Numbered from the stretch's first letter, positions 36,201 through 46,233 are shown. The stretch: DNA of 64,000 nucleotides from Promethearchaeota archaeon (GCA_019058515.1 JAHPYY010000173.1:1-64000), one strand, 5' to 3'. Translations and numbers: made by a program. The notes: generated from the letters alone by a model not told the origin.

Positions 36201-36911
36201 TTAGCTACTAGGTGGAACTGGAAAGACATCAATTCTTAAGAATGACAACAACATAATTATTACATTAAAAATAATAATGATAAAAATCATAATCGTTATC
36301 GTTCTATTACCCTTTTTCTCCGTAGGTTTGACTATATGAGATGTTCCATGTTTTGCTAAGGCAAGTGGAAATAACCCAATAAATGTCCCTAAAGAGAAAT
36401 AAAACGCAATTAGGATACCTTCCAAAATGGAATAACTTATCGCAAATTGAAGGCATTGAGAGTAAATGATAAGTTCAAATATACATGGAGCGAATCCTGC
36501 AACAAATCCAAATATAAAAGGAGTTCGAAATTTCTGCCAGTTAAAATTTAAAATGCTATCCTTATACTTTGATTTAGAGTGTGGTGAGTAATCTTTCCTA
36601 GTGACATAAAAAAGCATAAAAATCGCCGCGAATGAGGAAGTAAACGCACCAAAAAAGTTTATAGTGTAAGGATCGGGGATAAATCCAAAAATCAACGGAA
36701 TTATGCTTAGCGATACGGAAATAATACCAATCACCATATTGGCTCCCATTAGCCCAAATCCGTATAATGCCAGTATCAACACACTTATTTTTGGATTTTT
36801 ACTTATTCCAAAAGACCAAAAAAGAAAGATAGCTTTATCTTCGCAAGGAAGTGCTGTGTGCAGTATCCCTAGCATAAACGCTGGGAATAAAATAATGAAG
36901 TATTCTTGCAT
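36201..36911 (-). CDS. NicO/RcnA-like multi-helix membrane protein
   Basis: A 236-residue membrane protein with about six helices. The first helix carries GILHTALPCEDKAIFLFW, close to the H-x4-P-x-x-[DH]-x-K motif of nickel/cobalt NicO and LysE-related transporters. A second segment, GFVAGFAPCIFELIIYSQC, repeats the pattern, suggesting an internal pseudo-repeat. TauE/SafE or UreH-like families are alternatives. A NikR-like gene lies 2.7 kb away, but no operator links them. It is preceded by its own spacer and is probably monocistronic. Confidence 0.6.
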   Translation of the reverse strand: MQEYFIILFPAFMLGILHTALPCEDKAIFLFWSFGISKNPKISVLILALYGFGLMGANMVIGIISVSLSIIPLIFGFIPDPYTINFFGAFTSSFAAIFMLFYVTRKDYSPHSKSKYKDSILNFNWQKFRTPFIFGFVAGFAPCIFELIIYSQCLQFAISYSILEGILIAFYFSLGTFIGLFPLALAKHGTSHIVKPTEKKGNRTITIMIFIIIIFNVIIMLLSFLRIDVFPVPPSS

Positions 36912-37014
36912 TTACTGAATTAGATTAGTCTTGTGTATTAATTAGATATATCTATAACAATTCAGTAAATTTGAGATTATAAATTTATCCCTAAATTTGA
37001 CATTATAAATAATT

Positions 37015-37734
37015 TTAGAACTCTTTGTTAACGATGTCGAGAGGAATCAAGTTTTCGTAAAAAGCTTTTCCAATGACCACTCCGTGCACTCCTAAGGCTT
37101 TTAAATCGCTGAGTTCTCTAATATCGCTTATTCCTCCAGCTGCGTAGACCAAAAGGTTAGGGAATTGAAGAGAGACTTCAGTTATAGTTTCAAAATCCGG
37201 TCCTGACAATGTGCCGTCTAACTCTATTGATGAAAGCAATACATACCTTACTCCACAGTTAATCATCTGTTCAGTAAAAGGAAAGATATCTATATTAGTT
37301 TTACCCAACCAACCTTCGATAGCGAGTTTGTCTCTAATGTAATCGATCGCTACAATAATTCTCTCGTTTCCAAAAAGTTTAATAAGTTTTCTTACCGTCT
37401 CAGGTTCTTTAAAAGCGAGAGTTCCGAGAATTATGCGGTCAAATCCTAACTTTAAAAATTCGGATGCGTAACCTAGACTTCTTATTCCTCCACCCACTTG
37501 AACTTTTACATTTCCTAAAGATGTATTCAAAAGTTCTCTAAGCAACGCTTGGTTTTTAATTTCACCCCAAGCTCCGTTAAGATCAATGATGTGGACTCTT
37601 TTAGCCTTTTTTTCCATCCAAAAGGTTAAAGCATCAATTGGGGATTCATAATAAACACGTTCGGTCCCCTTTTGGCCTTTTATAAGCCTCACGCACTTAC
37701 CGTCACTAATATCAATAGCAGGAACTATTTCCAT
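37015..37734 (-). CDS. hisA: HisA-like ProFAR isomerase
   Basis: A 239-residue TIM barrel for the fourth step of histidine synthesis (or the related HisA/TrpF-type isomerisation). The first catalytic Asp is Asp8 in VPAIDIS, and the second is in IVAIDYIRDK. Phosphate-binding motifs are VQVGGGIRS, DGTLSGP and YAAGGIS. No other his genes are in the window. Its ATG overlaps the TAA of the upstream glycosyltransferase gene by one base, so it is translated from a shared message with unrelated membrane genes. Confidence 0.92.
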   Translation of the reverse strand: MEIVPAIDISDGKCVRLIKGQKGTERVYYESPIDALTFWMEKKAKRVHIIDLNGAWGEIKNQALLRELLNTSLGNVKVQVGGGIRSLGYASEFLKLGFDRIILGTLAFKEPETVRKLIKLFGNERIIVAIDYIRDKLAIEGWLGKTNIDIFPFTEQMINCGVRYVLLSSIELDGTLSGPDFETITEVSLQFPNLLVYAAGGISDIRELSDLKALGVHGVVIGKAFYENLIPLDIVNKEF

Positions 37735-39011
37735 TATATTTCAATCTTAATTGAGTTCTCGTTGAAAATTAACTGTTTTATAACGCCGTAAAACGCTACC
37801 AATAAAAACACTGTTGTTGTATAGTGAAGGGGGAACACTGGATTTATAAAGTACCAAATACCCCAAAACATTAAATCAAAGAAGGAGAGGAAGATTAATG
37901 CCGATTTTAAAAACTCTTTCATGATCCGAGAGTCTCCGGGTAAATCTAATATCACCAAGATTAAAAGTGGAATGAAAATAATAAGGTGATGGTCCCAAGA
38001 ATCAAAGTAAACGAGTAGCATTACTAATATTCCTAATGTAAAACCGTATAATTCGGGATGCTCGTAATAACTTCTAAAATAGAACGCTAGAATCGCTAAT
38101 CCTCCGATGATAGTTGTGGTTATTAGAAAGACGTAAATTTGGTACCCTGTTAAATTAAAATAAAAAACTAATATATTAGAAACGATCTTAGTAACACTAA
38201 AAGAAGCATTTACCATCAAGGGATCGCTGCCCGTGATATTTCGCTCTATAAATCCAATGAGCAATCCAGGATAAAAAAGGAATACAATTAAATTAAGAGA
38301 TACAGGAAGGAACACTCCAAACAACCGAATAAAACTCTCTTTCCATAGAATTTTTAATTTTTGAGTTTTCTTAGATTTTTTTGTAATAAAGAGAAAGGGG
38401 ATTATGAAAATGGTTAGGGGTTTTAATATTATGCTTAATCCAATCAAAATCCCCCCTAGTAAATGAAAGGTCAACTTATTCTTAGTTAAAAAGAGGTAGA
38501 GGGAAATTAATATGAAGAATGAAACAAACACGTTAATTTGACCTAATATGTAATTAAACATCATGGGTAATCCCATTAAATAGACAGCTATGTAGATAAA
38601 TATTCTTCTGCGATTCAAATCTCTATTCGTTTCGCTAAAACTTTTAATTATACGATATATGAGCATTGAACTTACTATAATAAAGACTAGATTTAATATA
38701 TCGAAAACGATAAAGCCCAATTCAAATGGAATAAAAGAATAAGGAGCAAAAAAAGCAGCACATAACGGTAGATACCTAAAAGGAAAGAGATATTTCTCGG
38801 GGTTGTATAAATTTTCTATATCGGTTAAGAAGAGTTTTCCTGCATTATAGTAGACTAAAAAATCATTCTGGTGAGGGAAGAATATCACTGTTAAAGAAAT
38901 CGAAAATATCACGTAAAATCCGTGAACTAAAAAACTCCATCGAAATACAAAATGATTTAATAGGTATTTTGCACTTTCTTTAAGTAATTTAAGCGAGGAC
39001 ATATTATTCAC
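37734..39011 (-). CDS. GT87-like (DUF2029) membrane glycosyltransferase
   Basis: A 425-residue membrane protein with about ten helices, resembling polyprenyl-phosphate-sugar-dependent mannosyltransferases. After helix 1 an outer loop reads NDFLVYYNAGKLFLTDIENL. An FRYLPLCAAFFAPYS segment follows, as is usual for DUF2029. It shares this layout and many residues (YFDSWDHHLI; MFNYILGQINVFV) with the protein encoded at 39846-41093, so the two are paralogues. It overlaps the secreted-protein gene upstream by 8 bases and is coupled to hisA downstream. The donor and acceptor are unknown. Confidence 0.8.
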   Translation of the reverse strand: MNNMSSLKLLKESAKYLLNHFVFRWSFLVHGFYVIFSISLTVIFFPHQNDFLVYYNAGKLFLTDIENLYNPEKYLFPFRYLPLCAAFFAPYSFIPFELGFIVFDILNLVFIIVSSMLIYRIIKSFSETNRDLNRRRIFIYIAVYLMGLPMMFNYILGQINVFVSFFILISLYLFLTKNKLTFHLLGGILIGLSIILKPLTIFIIPFLFITKKSKKTQKLKILWKESFIRLFGVFLPVSLNLIVFLFYPGLLIGFIERNITGSDPLMVNASFSVTKIVSNILVFYFNLTGYQIYVFLITTTIIGGLAILAFYFRSYYEHPELYGFTLGILVMLLVYFDSWDHHLIIFIPLLILVILDLPGDSRIMKEFLKSALIFLSFFDLMFWGIWYFINPVFPLHYTTTVFLLVAFYGVIKQLIFNENSIKIEI

Positions 39012-39831
39012 TTTTTTTCAGAAGTTTTACTTTTTTAATTGTTTTTTTTTCACTATAAATATAGAATCCAATAGTAGCGATTATTACAGATAAAAGAAGA
39101 AAAGTTAGAGGAGATATTGAAGGAGGAGGATAATATAGCGTAAGCTCCAAAAATACATTAAATCCAGGAGTATACATTTTAAACGATGACAATATTCCAT
39201 TATCGTTGTAAATCGAAATGGATTCAATATGCGTTTGTGGAAGGTTAGAAATCAAAGAATTAGGAGGAAATTTTTGGTTTATCGTGGGCAACACTCGAGT
39301 ATCCACATCTCGATTTGGATATGGTGGTAATCGATTTATAAACTCTCCTATAGGAGTCGGAAAGAAAAATATTATCATCGTATGAATTATGTCTTGAGCA
39401 TAGTCAAATGTTAAGTTTGGATTAGGGAAGAGGGAAAAAATATAGCTAGTGTGAAAAAAATAGGAATTGTCAAGATTCCCATTAAAAATTACTCTTAAAT
39501 CGCGCGTAACCAAACGATTTGAGGTGTATTGCTCAAATGTACTTATTTCCACTATATTTAACTTTAATTTCTTTCCTTCTTCAATATTTTGAAACCAACC
39601 AATACTACTCCAATTCTTCTCAAATATGGTTTCCAACTCTATTTTATCGCATTTATTGCATACCCAAATGATTTCATCGTTTTGCGCTAAGTCAAATTCG
39701 AACTCAGAGTTCAAACCCAATGCAATTGAGTAAGTAGGCATCGAAATGAGAAAGAATATTATGATAATAATTAAGCAATTAATCAATATCTTGCGCGTTA
39801 TTGAGAGTCTTTTAGTACATTGTTTGATCAT
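39004..39831 (-). CDS. Secreted or membrane-anchored protein between two glycosyltransferases
   Basis: An unrecognised 275-residue protein. An N-terminal membrane helix or signal (ILINCLIIIIIFFLISMPTY) is followed by about 190 extracellular residues with a CNKC pair. A C-terminal helix (TFLLLSVIIATIGFYIYS) with a lysine-rich cytosolic tail ends the protein. The extracellular part is rich in aromatic and Pro residues. Its gene overlaps the downstream glycosyltransferase by 8 bases and lies 14 bases from the upstream one. It may be a partner or substrate of their pathway. Function unknown. Confidence 0.7.
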   Translation of the reverse strand: MIKQCTKRLSITRKILINCLIIIIIFFLISMPTYSIALGLNSEFEFDLAQNDEIIWVCNKCDKIELETIFEKNWSSIGWFQNIEEGKKLKLNIVEISTFEQYTSNRLVTRDLRVIFNGNLDNSYFFHTSYIFSLFPNPNLTFDYAQDIIHTMIIFFFPTPIGEFINRLPPYPNRDVDTRVLPTINQKFPPNSLISNLPQTHIESISIYNDNGILSSFKMYTPGFNVFLELTLYYPPPSISPLTFLLLSVIIATIGFYIYSEKKTIKKVKLLKKSE

Positions 39832-39845
39832 TCTTAAAAGACCTC

Positions 39846-41093
39846 TTACTTAATTGCATTGTCATACCCAAAACATATACGGGCGATTACATAAAATAAT
39901 ATAATTAAAACTATTGTTGTCTCAAAATTTATTGGAAAAATTGGAAATATAAGATACCAGAACCCTACAAACGCTAAATTTACAAAGTTCAAGAAATATA
40001 AACTAGGTTTTACATAAAAATAGAGATTTTTTGAATCTATGGGCAATGTGATCATAATTATCAATAACAAAGGAGTAAGTGAAAGAAGGTGATGGTCCCA
40101 AGAATCGAAATAAGCAAGCAACATTATAATAATACCGAGAGTAAATCCATACAAAACATTCTGTTTAGGATTTATCATAAAAATGTAAATAACCATTCCC
40201 AAACCTAAGGTTACAATTAAAATTGTTAGAAAAATCGTCATCTGGTTAAAAGGCAATGAATAAAAAAACAAGAAATTTGTAATCGATTTAGTTAAACTAA
40301 AAGAAAAATTCAAAGCAACCGGATTGTTCCCCGTAAAATTAGTCTCTAAGAAATCGGTAAACAATGAGGGTTTAAGAATAAAAAAAACAAAATTGGTCGA
40401 TATCGGAACGAACACTCCAATAATTCGTGAAATCGTTTTGTTAAGTTCGAATACGATTTGTTTCGATTTCAAATTGTAGTGAAACACTACTAGAAAGGGA
40501 ATTAAAAGTAAAGCAGTAGGTTTTATAACTATGCTTAACCCTAATATTAGGCTTGCCAAAAAATTCCATTTCACACTGTTCTTACTTAAAAATAGATAAA
40601 GCGCTACTAAAAGGAAGAAAGCAACAAAAGAATTGATTTGTCCGTAAATGTAATTCAAAACGTGAGGAAACCCAACCAAAAATAGTCCAGTATATCTATA
40701 AAGCTTTTCTTTATCCCCAATATAGTCACTATGTTTCACTAAACTTAAAATTCGGTATAAGTAATAGCCAGATATAAAATTTAAAACCAAATTAAGAGTA
40801 TTAAACAAAACAAAAGAAGCTTGAAAATTGATAAGTGAAAAAACAGTAAACATTAAAGCTGAAACGGGAAAATACCTGAAATCCCATAGGTAATTAGATT
40901 GATTATAAAGCTCGTCGATGTTATTAAGTACTATCTTACCTGCGTTGTAAAAAATCAGAAAATCGTTCTTATCTTGAAAAAATAGGAAAAACAGAATAAT
41001 TGAAAGGAAGTAGTAGACTAATTGCATAAATATCGCAAATTTGATTGGTTTGTGCTTCAAGACTTCTAATAAATCTTTAGCGAAATTCATCAA
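39846..41093 (-). CDS. GT87-like (DUF2029) membrane glycosyltransferase, paralogue
   Basis: A 415-residue membrane protein with about ten helices, paralogous to the protein at 37734-39011. The same landmarks are present: NDFLIFYNAGKIVLNNIDELY, DFRYFPVSALMFTVFS, LNYIYGQINSFVAFF and AYFDSWDHHLLSL. It is the first gene of a four-gene minus-strand unit ending in hisA. The family transfers sugars from lipid-phosphate donors on the outer face of the membrane, which fits glycan or protein glycosylation. The exact role is unknown. Confidence 0.8.
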   Translation of the reverse strand: MMNFAKDLLEVLKHKPIKFAIFMQLVYYFLSIILFFLFFQDKNDFLIFYNAGKIVLNNIDELYNQSNYLWDFRYFPVSALMFTVFSLINFQASFVLFNTLNLVLNFISGYYLYRILSLVKHSDYIGDKEKLYRYTGLFLVGFPHVLNYIYGQINSFVAFFLLVALYLFLSKNSVKWNFLASLILGLSIVIKPTALLLIPFLVVFHYNLKSKQIVFELNKTISRIIGVFVPISTNFVFFILKPSLFTDFLETNFTGNNPVALNFSFSLTKSITNFLFFYSLPFNQMTIFLTILIVTLGLGMVIYIFMINPKQNVLYGFTLGIIIMLLAYFDSWDHHLLSLTPLLLIIMITLPIDSKNLYFYVKPSLYFLNFVNLAFVGFWYLIFPIFPINFETTIVLIILFYVIARICFGYDNAIK

Positions 41094-41299
41094 TTAAATT
41101 AAGAGCTTTGTAGATAAATACATCGAACAAAATTTCGATGTAATAAATTAAACTAATTAAATATTATCTTACAAATTAAAATTTCGTAAGTCTTAACTTA
41201 AATTAAAGGTTCCATGATTTTTTCCTGACATAAAAAGCAATAAAATATCTCAAGAATTTGCAAATAATATACTAAAAAAATAGGAAAATAATAACTGAT

Positions 41300-42721
41300 A
41301 TGACGCAAATTAAGGAAAAAACAACCTTTGGAATTATCGTGGGTAATAGAGATGCATTTCCTGATACCTTAGCTCAAGAAGGTAGAATGGAAATTATGGA
41401 AGTATGCGAGGAGATGGGTTATGAATATGTTATATTAAGCGAGAAAGAAACCCAATATGGAGTGGTTGAAACCTACGAAGATGCAAAAAGATGTGCAGAG
41501 TTGTTTAAGTTAAATAAGGAAAAGATTGAGGGAATTTTGGTAATATTGCCCAATTTCGGGGACGAAAAAGGTATAGCCAATACAATAAAACTATCAAATT
41601 TAAATGTTCCTATTTTGGTTCACGCGTCTTCCGATGAAATTGAGAAAATGAGTAGAGCCTACAGGCGAGATGCGTTCTGTGGAAAAATTTCTGTTTGCAA
41701 TGTGCTGGTACAGAGTGGAATTCCTTACTCTTTGACAAGTCAGCACACCTGCGTTATAAAATCAGAGATATTCAAACATGATTTATTGAAATTTGAGAAA
41801 GTCTGTAAGATTGTAAACAAGGTACCCACACTTAGATTGGGTCAAATTGGAACGAGACCTAATGCGTTCGAAACGGTTCGATATAGTGAAAAAATTTTAG
41901 AATATAATGGAATTTCGGTTGAATCAATAGATTTATCTGAAATATTTGGAGAAATTCGGCGATTAAATGATGAGGATCCTAAAATAGAAGAAAAAATTCA
42001 ATTCATCAAAGATTATACACCTACCGCATCTTTTCCTGAGGAGGGGTTACTTAAACTTGCAAAACTTGCAGTAGTGATTGAGAAATGGGTGAGCGAAAAG
42101 GAGCTTGATGGTTTTGCTTTCCAGTGCTGGCCTTCTATCCAGGATAATTTTGGGGTCGTTCCCTGTGCCGTTATGAGTATGTTTAGTGAGGGATTAATTC
42201 CAGCAGCTTGCGAAGTTGATATTGCAGGTCTTATTGGGATGTATGTCTTACAGATAGCTTCAGAATCACCATCGGCAATTTTAGACTGGAATAACAACTA
42301 TGGAGATGATCCAAATAAGATGGTACTGTTTCACTGCAGTAATCTCCCAAAATCGTTCTTTAAAGATACTCGCATGACCATTCATCCAATAATTGCAGAC
42401 CAGAAGGGAGGAGATGTCACATTTGGAGCGATACAAGGGAGAATCAAAACTAGACCATGTACTTTATTGCGAATAGAAACAGATGACCTTTATGGTGAGA
42501 TGAAAGCCATTGTGGTAGAGGGTAATTTTATAGAAGACAAACTGGAAACATTTGGAGGATTTGGGGTTGTTGAAATTCCAAACCTACAAGAGCTTTTAAA
42601 GACACTTTGCAGGGAGGGGTTTGCCCATCATGTTGCTGCTACACTAAATCAAGTCGGAAAAATCACCTATGAAGCTCTTAATAATTATCTAGGGTGGAAT
42701 ATAGAATTCTTCAATGGATAA
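41300..42721 (+). CDS. L-fucose/L-arabinose isomerase-family protein
   Basis: A 473-residue member of the FucI/AraA-like isomerase fold, which interconverts aldoses and ketoses at a Mn site. The N-terminal Rossmann-like part includes ILVILPNFGDEKGIANTI. The C-terminal part has PCAVMSMFSEGLIPAACEVD, containing the expected Glu and Asp metal-ligand region, and DWNNNYGDDPNKMVLFHCSN. The last histidine pair is FAHHVAATL. The sugar cannot be named. The fragment at 46379-46946 is a close paralogue of its last 187 residues, about three quarters identical by eye. Confidence 0.85.
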   Translation: MTQIKEKTTFGIIVGNRDAFPDTLAQEGRMEIMEVCEEMGYEYVILSEKETQYGVVETYEDAKRCAELFKLNKEKIEGILVILPNFGDEKGIANTIKLSNLNVPILVHASSDEIEKMSRAYRRDAFCGKISVCNVLVQSGIPYSLTSQHTCVIKSEIFKHDLLKFEKVCKIVNKVPTLRLGQIGTRPNAFETVRYSEKILEYNGISVESIDLSEIFGEIRRLNDEDPKIEEKIQFIKDYTPTASFPEEGLLKLAKLAVVIEKWVSEKELDGFAFQCWPSIQDNFGVVPCAVMSMFSEGLIPAACEVDIAGLIGMYVLQIASESPSAILDWNNNYGDDPNKMVLFHCSNLPKSFFKDTRMTIHPIIADQKGGDVTFGAIQGRIKTRPCTLLRIETDDLYGEMKAIVVEGNFIEDKLETFGGFGVVEIPNLQELLKTLCREGFAHHVAATLNQVGKITYEALNNYLGWNIEFFNG

Positions 42722-42791
42722 TTTCCTTCTATTGATTTCGATAATATGTGAATGAAAGTTATTTAAAAATTTACCAAATAATATTGAGTTT

Positions 42792-43658
42792 CTATCCACA
42801 AGGATAAATGCTTTTTTTAATATAATATTTAAAATACCAATACCAAAATTCAGGTCTCTGGCATTTTGGATCCTTAATATTAAACAAATCTCTGCCTTTT
42901 ATAAGTGGTTCGTAAAGATGATTATAAAAATTTGGATAAAATCTCTTATAAAATTCTTTATCTGATAAATTCTTGCGTATATTCCATCTTTTAATCCATT
43001 CTTCAAAGATTTCTTCAGGAAATTTGTTCCAAATACTAACTTCATGACCATTTACTTTTATAGTTTTATTATTAAATTCAGATTTAATTGAATCTTTATA
43101 ATTTTTTTCAGGGATTTTTTTTAAATAGATTATTCTATAAAGATGTTTCATTCGCTCAATTAACAATACTTTATTCTTGTTAAATTCTTCTTTATTTGCA
43201 TGAAGCTTCCAATGAGAAATAGAAGGGAGAAGTATTATTTTAAATGTAAAATCTGTAGATTTATTATCAAAAATTAAAAATTGCTTCTGATCTTGATCCA
43301 AATGATGGCGTGTTGTGTAGAACACATATCTTCCCTGTATAATTTGACCATGTTCAGAGACAAAAGGATGTGCGTCCTTTATAAAGTCTCTATCGTAAAT
43401 ATCAAGACCTAAACTTAAATCTAAAAGTTCTTTACACTGAATCCCTCTAAGATCAATAAAATGTTTTTCATATACCCTCCAATGTGGATTATTAATATGG
43501 ATCTTAATCCTGTAGATTGCATCATGACATACTGCAGGAGCTTTAAAGAATCCTTTTCTTAATTCTTTGATTAATCTTAAACCTTCAGTTTTAGCTAATA
43601 TATATCCATTTCTGAACTTACCAGTGAAAAAATCTCGAGATTTTGTATTTGAAATCAA
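42792..43658 (-). CDS. Unrecognised 288-residue protein in the accessory island
   Basis: A soluble, basic, aromatic-rich protein with no motif I recognise. A central histidine cluster (TTRHHLDQDQKQF) and a C-terminal segment rich in Trp and Tyr (PEFWYWYFKYYIKK) stand out. It has no signal peptide or membrane helix. It lies 19 bases downstream of another unknown minus-strand gene, so the two probably form a unit, inside the island bounded by isomerase sequences. Horizontal origin is plausible from context only. Confidence 0.6.
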   Translation of the reverse strand: MISNTKSRDFFTGKFRNGYILAKTEGLRLIKELRKGFFKAPAVCHDAIYRIKIHINNPHWRVYEKHFIDLRGIQCKELLDLSLGLDIYDRDFIKDAHPFVSEHGQIIQGRYVFYTTRHHLDQDQKQFLIFDNKSTDFTFKIILLPSISHWKLHANKEEFNKNKVLLIERMKHLYRIIYLKKIPEKNYKDSIKSEFNNKTIKVNGHEVSIWNKFPEEIFEEWIKRWNIRKNLSDKEFYKRFYPNFYNHLYEPLIKGRDLFNIKDPKCQRPEFWYWYFKYYIKKSIYPCG

Positions 43659-43677
43659 TCTATTTAATTGTGTATAT

Positions 43678-44535
43678 TTAAAGACAAAATCTCTTTTTTT
43701 TGTTATTTATTGCCCTATTTATCGTAGTTAGCGCTAACAATGAATAAATTATAATATCAAATAAATCTCTATTATCGGTGTTGACTATTCTTTTTGAATA
43801 CTTCGACGCACATAAATCTTTTATCATTTCCTTTTTTTTCATTTCCTTAAAAACAAGATTGCGACAATCTGGTTTAAGATCGTTAATTTTTAGATCTTCT
43901 TTAAAATCTAAGGTCTGCTTATTAAGTAGATGAATATAAGTCAGTAAAATGAAATACTTTGCATAGTGTTCAGGACCACCTTTTCCCTTCTGCCCCCTTC
44001 TCAACTCTAAATCAAAAATATATGCACGACTCTTTCCCAATATTTGTGCGAGCCAAGATTTTCCCCCTCCACCCTTAATATAATTATTAAAAATTGATAC
44101 TAACCTATCCGGAAAGTCTTCAGGGTATTTCTCTTTATGGTAATTAGCTAACACTCTTGAAAGAGAATTATAAATCTTTACATGTTCTGAGAAGATTTCT
44201 ATGTGATCATATATTTTTTTAAAAGTTGTTGGACGAATTTCAATTTCTCTTGCCAAATTAAGTTGATTCGTCCATCTTTTTGTTGTATCTAAATTGATAC
44301 CCAGAATTTTAGAAATCTCAGATGCCACTATTCTGTTTATATAACGACGGAGATATGATCCTCCTGTAATTTTAAGGTTAAGACATTTTTTTGAGGATTT
44401 CTCAAATTCCACAATCTCAAACTCAAGATTATAGATTAAATTAAATAACCTTTTTATAAATATAGTGTCTATATTATCACTCTTTCTAATAATGTATTTA
44501 CATTTTTTACCGGGTTGTTGATCTTCTTTTTTCAA
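43678..44535 (-). CDS. Unrecognised helical protein with HTH-like segments
   Basis: A 285-residue basic, helical protein of unknown family. Two segments look like helix-turn-helix units: VASEISKILGINLDTTKRW near residue 72, and GKSWLAQILGKSRAYIFDLE near residue 157, the latter preceded by a GGGG run. This suggests DNA binding. No nuclease or recombinase catalytic set is visible. It is divergent from the nucleotidyltransferase gene, with a shared 186-base spacer. With the next gene it may be the control or mobility module of the island, but this is inference. Confidence 0.55.
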   Translation of the reverse strand: MKKEDQQPGKKCKYIIRKSDNIDTIFIKRLFNLIYNLEFEIVEFEKSSKKCLNLKITGGSYLRRYINRIVASEISKILGINLDTTKRWTNQLNLAREIEIRPTTFKKIYDHIEIFSEHVKIYNSLSRVLANYHKEKYPEDFPDRLVSIFNNYIKGGGGKSWLAQILGKSRAYIFDLELRRGQKGKGGPEHYAKYFILLTYIHLLNKQTLDFKEDLKINDLKPDCRNLVFKEMKKKEMIKDLCASKYSKRIVNTDNRDLFDIIIYSLLALTTINRAINNKKKRFCL

Positions 44536-44721
44536 AAGTCTAATTCTCTCATTTATTATATCATGCTTTATATCTTTAGGGTTTACAAGTTTTTTAAATC
44601 TGATTTTGTAAATTATATAGATTTCATTATTTTAATCGATGAGATAATCAATAAAATCATCTTCCAGGTGTTCCAATTGATATATTATCTTAGACAGATG
44701 TGAAAATAAAAATATTTAAAT

Positions 44722-45672
44722 ATGACTTCTAATTTTGTAATTGATTTGACACAAAAAGACTTACAAGGTTGGTTCCAAACCCTTGTAGAAAACTTGTCCA
44801 TCACGGATGGGCGAGAACAATTCCTCAAGTAGCAAACCACCTATTTAGTAAAAAGGTTGCGAGAAGCATCCCAAGTTAATTTTGACAATCCTTCCAATAT
44901 CATCGAAAAAATATCTAATAAACTAAGAGTAAATGATATTTGGTATGGAGGATCATTTGATCTTGGAGTATATATCGTCTCTGGTTTTGATCTTGATGTA
45001 TATGTGCCTTATATTCCAAAAAGCCCCAAAAAGAAAGTTGATCCGAGAACCTTAATAGGGAAAATTTTCTTTCCCATCTTGGAGGAAGATTTAAGATTCA
45101 TCCAGGAAAAAGACGACCGATTTACAATTGACTTACAAGACCACTACTCTCATGCTATTTCTATGGATTTTAAGCACCAAGATCACGATGATATAATATA
45201 TTATGACCTGATTCCCGCTATACAAATAAAAGGAAATCTGTTATATATCCCCTTAGAGGATGAAGCAAGCAAGAAGGTGAGTCCAAAAAGAGAAGAAGAT
45301 GCACTTTCTAAAATTAACCGTAAAACCGAAGGTAGAGCTACTAATCTAATTCGTCTTTTAAAATTCTGTAATTATGAAAACGAGTGGAATATGAAATCAT
45401 ATGTCATCCTACGCTTAGTAGAAGATATATTTAATATTGCTGATCTTCATAAATGGGCTTCTGCGTTGCAGCTTTTTTTCAAGAGGGCTCCTCATATCCT
45501 AAATTCCTACCTGCATAATCAAAAAATAGTATTACCAGATCGGGTAGAAACGAATAGGTCAATTTTAACCGAAATTCCAAGCCCTCAAGTACAAGAATAT
45601 GTATATTATCTTCAAGAAGCATATGAGTATTGTAAGCAAGGGCGGTGGAACAGATTATTTCCAGAATTATGA
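44722..45672 (+). pseudogene. CD-NTase-like nucleotidyltransferase interrupted by an in-frame TAG
   Basis: The frame from ATG 44722 is interrupted only by TAG at 44830-44832 (codon 37) and then runs to 45672. The upstream 36 codons give an amphipathic helix (WFQTLVENLSITDGREQFL) of the type that precedes the catalytic core. The core has GSFDLGVYIVSGFDLDVYV, that is the GS motif and D-x-D pair, then YYDLIPAI as the third acidic motif, and a C-terminal helical bundle with KSYVILRLVEDIF. This matches OAS/CD-NTase enzymes such as CBASS cyclases. TTG 44857 could restart a 271-residue protein lacking the first helix. Amber readthrough is another possibility. Confidence 0.7.
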
Positions 45673-46233
45673 ATTATATTCAAAATGATGAACAATCACA
45701 TAGTGAAATCCAAGATAATTAAGAAAGCAGCCAACCGAATTCAATTACGTTCGGATAGAACAGGGAGAAACAAGAATCTTAAATCACGAGCTCATAATAC
45801 TGCCGCCAAAAGGAAGAAATTACACATTCTCCAATTTCACTCTTTTTTGACACAGAATTCAATTATATTTTGTACTTTATTGAGATATTTCATTTTTTAT
45901 TGGAAATATATTTCATAGCGGCATCCTAAGGAGATGGACTCCTTTCTGGATTTCATGATGCATAGGATGTGAATAAAAAGTGATATTTTAATTATTATTG
46001 GTTATTAATCTGAGAGAAATTAAAAAACAATAAGCCAACAAAAAATTGAAGCATAATTAAGATTTTAGAGTTAAGATATAACCCATTAATATGAAATTTA
46101 ATAAAGTCTTTAACAATTTTAAATATTAAAAAAAGACATAAATGTCACCTGAAAATCGTTAGGAATATTATAAAAGAATAAAAAGGGTGAGATTTTGAAC
46201 TATAAATAGTTAATAAATACTCAAATTTATAGC
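45673..46233. other. Island spacer with a hairpin and no convincing gene
   Basis: After the nucleotidyltransferase frame comes a lysine-rich 77-codon open frame (45685-45918) without recognisable features. A hairpin, AAGGAG-ATGGA-CTCCTT, follows at 45928-45944. The remaining 290 bases are AT-rich with no gene. TATA-like runs before 46234 could serve the truncated frame there. Confidence 0.45.

Noticed and set aside
44830..44832. TAG read as pyrrolysine in the nucleotidyltransferase
   Set aside because: No pyl genes are in the window, and two other genes here also carry internal stops of other types, so decay is simpler. The idea is not fully excluded.
45685..45918. Lys/Arg-rich 77-codon frame just after the nucleotidyltransferase gene
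   Set aside because: No family resemblance, a composition that changes halfway to hydrophobic, and no clear ribosome site; it was kept as spacer.
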